Positions 60,333 to 64,000 of a stretch of 64,000 bases of DNA are shown here, piece after piece. The translations under genes were made by a program, and so were the position numbers. Under the pieces are notes generated by a model. The model was given only the letters and a program-made list of their open reading frames with translations. It had not been told where the DNA came from and did not search any database. Origin of the DNA: JACPHD01 sp964431805. Its GTDB lineage: Bacteria > Patescibacteriota > Patescibacteriia > Patescibacteriales > GWC2-42-12. The stretch lies in NCBI GenBank assembly GCA_964431805.1, contig CAYSKV010000003.1, forward strand, positions 57,315 through 121,314, in the 5' to 3' direction. The number at the start of each line of letters is the position of its first letter. The stretch's first letter is position 1.

Positions 60333-60533
60333 CTATTTTATTAAATCGTCAACGCCAACCTCTAAGGCTTTGGCAATTTTAGTTAAAGTTTCTATTGTTG
60401 GATTTGTATTTGTTCCATTTTCTACTTTTACAACCGTGTTTAAAGACAAATCGCCGAGACGAGCTACTTTTTCGAGAGAATATCCTTTTTTATTTCTTAT
60501 CTTTTTTAGATTGCTTGCAATATTGTTTGGCAT
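60333..60533 (-). CDS. XRE-family HTH regulator of the restriction operon
   Basis: A 66-residue Cro/C1-type helix-turn-helix protein (LKKIRNKKGYSLEKVARLGD, then LSLNTVVKVENGTNTNP). It is the first gene of the operon with Mod, Res and OLD, with one base to mod. Size and place fit a controller (C) protein that delays restriction until DNA is methylated. The start is the ATG with first base at 60533. Confidence 0.87.
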   Translation of the reverse strand: MPNNIASNLKKIRNKKGYSLEKVARLGDLSLNTVVKVENGTNTNPTIETLTKIAKALEVGVDDLIK

Positions 60534-60577
60534 AACCAATTTTTTACATTAAAATATATAAAGCATAATATAACATT

Positions 60578-60628
60578 ATAATATCAAATTTTATCCACTT
60601 TGACAAAGCCTCTTAAATTTGCTATCAT
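60578..60628. promoter_or_regulatory. Face-to-face divergent promoters with overlapping -35 boxes
   Basis: Plus strand: TTGACA (60600-60605), 17 bases, TATCAT (60623-60628). Minus strand: TTGTCA (complement of 60601-60606), 17 bases, TATTAT (complement of 60578-60583). The -35 boxes share 60601-60605, so polymerase can occupy only one at a time. The minus promoter drives the XRE-Mod-Res-OLD operon. The plus promoter drives the leader and the Rep module. Confidence 0.65.
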
Positions 60629-60689
60629 GTAAATAGTTCCGAATATAAATTTGAAAAATGTGATGATCGGTTCGAAGTAATAATTTTTT

Positions 60690-60740
60690 ACTTGGGACCA
60701 TCGCCCGTGAAGTCCCAAGTTGGGGACTTTTTTGTTTTTT
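60690..60740 (+). promoter_or_regulatory. Attenuator-like leader with alternative hairpins
   Basis: ACTTGGGAC (60690-60698) pairs with GTCCCAAGT (60712-60720). The overlapping AAGTCCC (60710-60716) pairs with GGGACTT (60723-60729), which is followed by a T run and is a good terminator. The two stems share 60712-60716 and exclude each other. The transcript would start near 60635. This can be a premature-termination switch or a short counter-type RNA of the replicon. Confidence 0.55.
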
Positions 60741-60771
60741 ATAGACTTTTTTGATAAATCTGGGTGATGAT

Positions 60772-60811
60772 AATCTTTTTTGGCGGGTCTGCCCGACCGC
60801 CAAAAAAGATT
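60772..60811. repeat. Perfect 15-bp hairpin upstream of replicon genes
   Basis: AATCTTTTTTGGCGG (60772-60786) is the exact complement of 60797-60811 and encloses a 10-base loop GTCTGCCCGA. It is longer and more perfect than a typical terminator and has no T run outside the stem. It may be a replication-origin or processing hairpin. From 60812 to 60877 no other feature is seen. Confidence 0.65.
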
Positions 60812-60877
60812 TCTCGCCAGAGCAAAAAACTGAAAAACAAAGACCCCCTAGACTTATAAACTAACACAATAAAAGAT

Positions 60878-61120
60878 ATGCCTTACTTCAATACAGATAA
60901 CAAAGAATTGGCAGTTGGTTTTGTTAACCTCATAAATAAAAAGCTCGGTTATAATGGTGCCAAATACTTTGAGCGGGATAAGCCCGAATTTATCGAGAAA
61001 TACGGACTATACAGAACTGGCTTAAATGTCGGTCAAAGTATGAAAACAGGAATTGAGCCAAAATTAGGCTCTATGTTTACCGAGGAAGAAATAATTGAGC
61101 TACTTAAACAAAATGATTAA
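60878..61120 (+). CDS. Small hypothetical protein of the replicon
   Basis: An 80-residue soluble protein (MPYFNTDNKELAVGFVNLIN...) with no known motif. It lies downstream of the divergent promoter and 79 bases before the Rep gene. Codon use is less AT-biased than in chromosomal neighbours. It may be a copy-number or regulatory protein of the element, but this is only position-based. Confidence 0.6.
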   Translation: MPYFNTDNKELAVGFVNLINKKLGYNGAKYFERDKPEFIEKYGLYRTGLNVGQSMKTGIEPKLGSMFTEEEIIELLKQND

Positions 61121-61199
61121 AACTTCTCTCATTATAACTGGATTATATGCACACATCTAACCGTTGATAACGGCTACTCTTTTATTGCTCTAATTGAGT

Positions 61200-62099
61200 A
61201 TGGCTGAAACCTATGACTTTAAAATCATAAAGTCGGGAAAAGAAATTGAAGTGTATGATTACAAAGATAAAGAAATACTACGAGGATACAAAAGAAAAGA
61301 ACGAAAGAAGAAAGAAAAACCTTTTAAGGGTCAGCTAAATATCAATCAATATAAAAAAGAACTCAAAAAAATTGAGGAATGGGAAATAAGCTATAAGGCT
61401 AAAACCAAATTTTCCATTTCTCGCACTCGCACAAACATTCGCCGACTTGTTAATGCTAATCCGCATTTAAACAAATTTCTTACTCTTACTTTTGCCGAAA
61501 GCACCACCGAATTACAAGAAGCTAATTATCTATTTAATCAAGCCATGAAAAGGATAATTAGGCAAAAGGACTATTTTGAGTATGTCGCCGTGGTGGAATT
61601 TCAGAAAGACATAGATTATCACGGTAGGAAAAAAGAAAAAGGCGGATCGGTTCATTATCATTTGCTTTGCAATATTGAAATGAAAAAGACAGATAGCTTA
61701 GAAGAATTATTTGCGTGGGAAAGGTGGTTTGCTCTGCGGTATTGGAAATATGGATTTATCAAGATAAAAGATGCCCGCCAAGTTTCTAATATGGGGGCTT
61801 ACTTCTGTAAATATTTAGGCAAAGATATGTTTGATAAGCGGATGTTTGGTAAAAAGAAATTCTTTTGTTCTCAAAAATTAAATAAACCAGTTGAGATGAC
61901 TGGATATGAAGCGTTTAGATTTTTCAACGAATATCTAAACAGACTAGAGCCTATTTTCGCAAAAAGCTTTTTTAGTGAATATGCAGGTAATATTAATTAC
62001 TCTGCTTATACTCTTCCCGAGGATTCCGTTAGCTTGAACATAGAAAACCAAGGATATGATAAAGGAAAAGCATATTTTGGAATTTCAGAGATTATATAG
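61200..62099 (+). CDS. HUH-type rolling-circle replication initiator (Rep)
   Basis: A 299-residue protein with the three motifs of HUH endonucleases in order: motif I FLTLTF (93-98), motif II VHYHLLCN with the His-hydrophobic-His pair at 152-154, and motif III GAYFCKYLGK with Tyr201 as likely nicking residue and Lys204. It should nick the element's origin and start rolling-circle replication. The N-terminus is very basic. An in-frame TTG at 61194 is less likely than the ATG at 61200. It overlaps the next small gene by 44 bases. Confidence 0.85.
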   Translation: MAETYDFKIIKSGKEIEVYDYKDKEILRGYKRKERKKKEKPFKGQLNINQYKKELKKIEEWEISYKAKTKFSISRTRTNIRRLVNANPHLNKFLTLTFAESTTELQEANYLFNQAMKRIIRQKDYFEYVAVVEFQKDIDYHGRKKEKGGSVHYHLLCNIEMKKTDSLEELFAWERWFALRYWKYGFIKIKDARQVSNMGAYFCKYLGKDMFDKRMFGKKKFFCSQKLNKPVEMTGYEAFRFFNEYLNRLEPIFAKSFFSEYAGNINYSAYTLPEDSVSLNIENQGYDKGKAYFGISEII

Positions 62100-62220
62100 A
62101 AAAGTATTTAAAGAAAAAATAACTTATGATGAAGCATTAAAACAATGCACTGCTATGGTCAATTTGGGTAAAATCTTGTATAGACCGATAACCCAAGAAG
62201 ACCTTGAAAAATACGGTTAA
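62056..62220 (+). CDS. Small helical protein overlapping rep
   Basis: A 54-residue frame (MIKEKHILEFQRLYRKVF, then a YDEALKQCTAMVNLGKILY helix and PITQEDLEKYG). The whole frame reads as two helices with a regular charge pattern and continues 121 bases past the rep stop, where no other gene exists. This shape resembles small partner proteins of plasmid and phage elements, but I cannot name a family. Confidence 0.55.
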   Translation: MIKEKHILEFQRLYRKVFKEKITYDEALKQCTAMVNLGKILYRPITQEDLEKYG

Positions 62221-62240
62221 AATGGTAATATATTAATGAC

Positions 62241-62343
62241 ACCTAACCAATTAAATATTGCAAAAAGCATTTTTTACTATTTGTCCCCAGTAAGGGGCGG
62301 TTTGTGCCGACAAATAATGCTTTTTGCTTTATTGGTTGGGTGT
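62241..62343. repeat. Nested cruciform-capable sequence (possible replication origin)
   Basis: An outer imperfect stem (62241-62271 with 62316-62343, including 12 perfect pairs GCAAAAAGCATT/AATGCTTTTTGC) encloses an 8-bp perfect stem (TATTTGTC 62278-62285 with GACAAATA 62309-62316). Inside it are two small hairpins, CCC-AGTAAG-type and CGG-TTTGTG-CCG. It fills the gap between the small partner gene and the recombinase gene. The form suits a double- or single-strand origin of a rolling-circle replicon or a structured leader. The 80-residue frame across it is probably not real. Confidence 0.6.
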
Positions 62344-62375
62344 CCACGACCGTCCCTTTTTGTATTTAAAACATT

Positions 62376-64000
62376 ATGTCTAAAACTAATAAAATTAAAT
62401 ATTTTGCTTATGTCCGCAAATCAACCGAGGGCGAAGAACGACAGGCTTTATCTATTTCAAGTCAAATGGATAAAGTAAAAGAGTTTTTTGGCAGTCTTGA
62501 AATTGTGGAAGTTTTGGAAGAAAAGCACTCCGCTTTTAAGCCGTATAATCGCCCTGTGTTTGCCGATATGATTAAGCGGATACAAAACTGCGAAGCAAGC
62601 GGAATTATTGCGTGGCATCCCGATAGATTAAGCAGAAATGAGATTGACGCCTCAACCATAACCTATTTGGTAAGGACTGGAATTATAGCCGATCTCAAAT
62701 TCGGCTCATATAATTTTGATAACTCGCCCGAGGGTATAATGATGTTGCAGTTGTCGCTTTCTCAATCTCAATACTTTTCTTCTAAATTAGGTAAGGATGT
62801 TAGGCGTGGGCTGGAAAAGAAATTTGAAATGGGCTGGCACCCGAATAAATGCCCGAATGGATACATAAATATCACCAGAAAAAATCACGGTTATAGCACG
62901 ATTAAAACTGATGAAAAGCGATTTAAAATACTTCGCAAAGCCTTTGATTTAATGATTACGGGCAATTATTCTGTTCCCGAGATATTGAATAAGTTAAATA
63001 ACGAATGGGGCTTTAAACCGAAAGAGGGTAAAAATCCATTATCACGAAGTGCTTTGTATAGAATGTTCACCAATTTATTTTACGCTGGGATTATTGAATA
63101 CAACGGCAAGCAAAAGCAAGGTAAACACAAAGCGATGATAAGTTTAGAAGAATACGACCGAATACAGTTTTTACTCGGCAGAGATGGCAAGCCGAGAAAC
63201 AGGAAAAACGACTTTGCCTATACTGGTTTAATCCGTTGTGCTAACTGCGGTTGTATGGTTAGTGCTGATAGAAAAGTAAAAACAATAAAGGCTACTGGCG
63301 AGCAAAAAGAATATATCTATTATTGTTGCACCCACAAAAAGCGAGAGGAAAAATGCAAAGAAAAATCTATTGAAGTAAAAAGTCTTGAAAAACAAATTGA
63401 GCAAGAATTATCTAAATATGAATTTGAAAAAGATTTTAGAAAATTTTTATTTAAAGTAATAGACGAAGAAAACGAAGACAAGCCAAAAGAAAGCGAAATC
63501 ATAGCGAATAATTTAAAAGATAAAATCAATACACTAAAAATCGAAAAAACCAATTTAACTAAGCTGATATGTAAAGGCTTAATTAGTGATGAGGAATTTC
63601 AAAAACAAAGGAATGAATATGAAAAAGAAATTTCTATTATCAAGCAAAAATTAAGCAGACTAGAAAACGGTCGAGAAGACGAAAGAATAAAGAAAGTAAA
63701 ATTTGTTATTCAATCAAAAATCAACTTCAAAAAAGGCAATCAGAAAGACCGCCGAGAAGTGCTAAATGAAATCGGCTCGAACCGAGAGATAAAAGACAAA
63801 AAGCTAACAATTACGCCCTATAAATGGCTTATTCCCGTTCAAAAAGACATAAAGGGTATTGAAGCTGAATTTTACAGGCTCGAACTGGACAAAAACCCTT
63901 TAAAACCAAAACAAAAAGAGGCTTACACCTCTCTTTGTCGCAATCTGCTCGGGGGCATGGATTCGAACCATGATAAACGGCTTCAAAGGCCGCTGTCTTA
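62376..64000 (+). CDS. Large serine recombinase (3' end open at window edge)
   Basis: At least 541 codons with no stop before the window ends. The N-terminal resolvase domain has the catalytic Ser16 in YVRKSTEGE and Arg residues in HPDRLSRNE. The recombinase domain follows (LGKDVRRGLEKK, FYAGIIEYNGK), then a zinc ribbon from Cys288 (RCANCGCMVSAD, YYCCTHKK) and a coiled coil from about 370. This is the layout of phage and ICE integrases. From 63948 the frame is antisense to tRNA-Gln (GGMDSNHDKRLQRPLS), so the last visible codons come from the tRNA sequence. The natural end of the protein may lie upstream of it. Confidence 0.88.
   Translation, partial: MSKTNKIKYFAYVRKSTEGEERQALSISSQMDKVKEFFGSLEIVEVLEEKHSAFKPYNRPVFADMIKRIQNCEASGIIAWHPDRLSRNEIDASTITYLVRTGIIADLKFGSYNFDNSPEGIMMLQLSLSQSQYFSSKLGKDVRRGLEKKFEMGWHPNKCPNGYINITRKNHGYSTIKTDEKRFKILRKAFDLMITGNYSVPEILNKLNNEWGFKPKEGKNPLSRSALYRMFTNLFYAGIIEYNGKQKQGKHKAMISLEEYDRIQFLLGRDGKPRNRKNDFAYTGLIRCANCGCMVSADRKVKTIKATGEQKEYIYYCCTHKKREEKCKEKSIEVKSLEKQIEQELSKYEFEKDFRKFLFKVIDEENEDKPKESEIIANNLKDKINTLKIEKTNLTKLICKGLISDEEFQKQRNEYEKEISIIKQKLSRLENGREDERIKKVKFVIQSKINFKKGNQKDRREVLNEIGSNREIKDKKLTITPYKWLIPVQKDIKGIEAEFYRLELDKNPLKPKQKEAYTSLCRNLLGGMDSNHDKRLQRPLS
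63948..64000 (-). tRNA. tRNA-Gln (TTG), partial at window edge
   Basis: The 3' part of a tRNA on the minus strand: anticodon arm GCGGC-CTTTGAA-GCCGT (anticodon TTG), T arm CATGG-TTCGAAT-CCATG, 3' acceptor CCCCCGA and discriminator G, both fitting glutamine tRNAs. The 5' acceptor and D arm lie beyond the window. It is the probable attachment site for the neighbouring recombinase. Confidence 0.85.

Noticed and set aside
60669..60676. Possible second attachment site for the tRNA-Gln integration (GGTTCGAA)
   Set aside because: Only the eight most common T-arm bases match; flanks differ, so it is likely chance.
60591..60803. A minus-strand frame of 70 residues in the divergent promoter region
   Set aside because: It covers the promoters, the attenuator and a long hairpin, and shows no protein features.
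62236..62478. An 80-residue frame across the region before the recombinase
   Set aside because: It is read through the nested hairpin and overlaps the well-supported recombinase start in another frame; the composition is not protein-like.
1..64000. CRISPR arrays
   Set aside because: I found no regularly spaced direct repeats of 23-40 bases. The repeats present are palindromic and scattered, and there are no cas genes.

Overview
The window looks like part of a small, AT-rich genome from a fermentative, host-dependent or streamlined bacterium of the Candidate Phyla Radiation (Patescibacteria, Parcubacteria-like). The evidence is a low G+C content, short intergenic gaps, few recognisable Shine-Dalgarno sites, several promoters whose predicted start lies at or next to the ATG, lower glycolysis plus acetate kinase with no respiratory genes, a hydrogenase cluster of the type seen in such genomes, and type IV pilus genes. 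TGA is used as a stop (for example at 13813-13815), so the code is standard. The taxon is an inference; no rRNA gene is present.

Layout. 1-1.3 kb: translation (EF-Ts fragment, RicT/YaaT). 1.3-2.5 kb: a repeat-bearing spacer, a small unknown gene and a probable independent RNA with its own promoter and terminator. 2.5-7.4 kb: GAPDH followed by a compact [FeFe]-hydrogenase operon (NuoF-like subunit, catalytic subunit, TM1266-like regulator, ferredoxin, membrane protein). 7.4-7.7 kb: a rod-shaped RNA of 6S size and shape. 7.7-19.5 kb: housekeeping genes (CCA enzyme, Nudix, lipoprotein cyclophilin, UppS, RarA, malic enzyme, QueH, PilT) and a large secreted lipase-like protein, with tRNA-Ala and tRNA-Pro. 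19.5-22.7 kb: four envelope or unknown genes, each preceded by a full or partial copy of an imperfect palindromic element; the last is an HtrA-like protein that has lost its catalytic triad. 22.7-30.9 kb: Pgk, a SIMPL protein, a pilin, enolase, two tandem iPGM phosphoglycerate mutases and acetate kinase. 30.9-38.4 kb: MurJ, a PurD-like ATP-grasp protein, LepA, RecJ, an RNase H-like protein and tRNA-Val. 38.4-39.3 kb: four very small genes with unusually strong Shine-Dalgarno sites, then the RNase P RNA. 39.8-47 kb: surface polysaccharide and cell-division genes. 47-54.3 kb: tRNA-Thr, tRNA-Gly, an RlpA-DD-carboxypeptidase fusion overlapping ftsE, ftsX, a phosphoesterase and a queuosine-precursor transporter.

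54.3-64 kb is an accessory region. A leftward operon (XRE regulator, type III methyltransferase Mod, restriction subunit Res, OLD-family ATPase/nuclease) faces a rightward module with an attenuator-like leader, a small unknown protein, an HUH rolling-circle Rep, a small partner protein, a nested cruciform-capable sequence and a large serine recombinase. The recombinase reading frame is still open at the window edge and runs antisense through a tRNA-Gln gene. I read this as an integrated rolling-circle replicon next to, and possibly carrying, a defence operon.

The most original signals are: the palindromic element family, whose stems change on both sides so that pairing is kept; the replicon/defence island at tRNA-Gln; the tiny-gene operon with strong ribosome sites between tRNA-Val and rnpB; two promoter-plus-terminator RNAs; and two 87-88 bp elements ending in the same inverted repeat.
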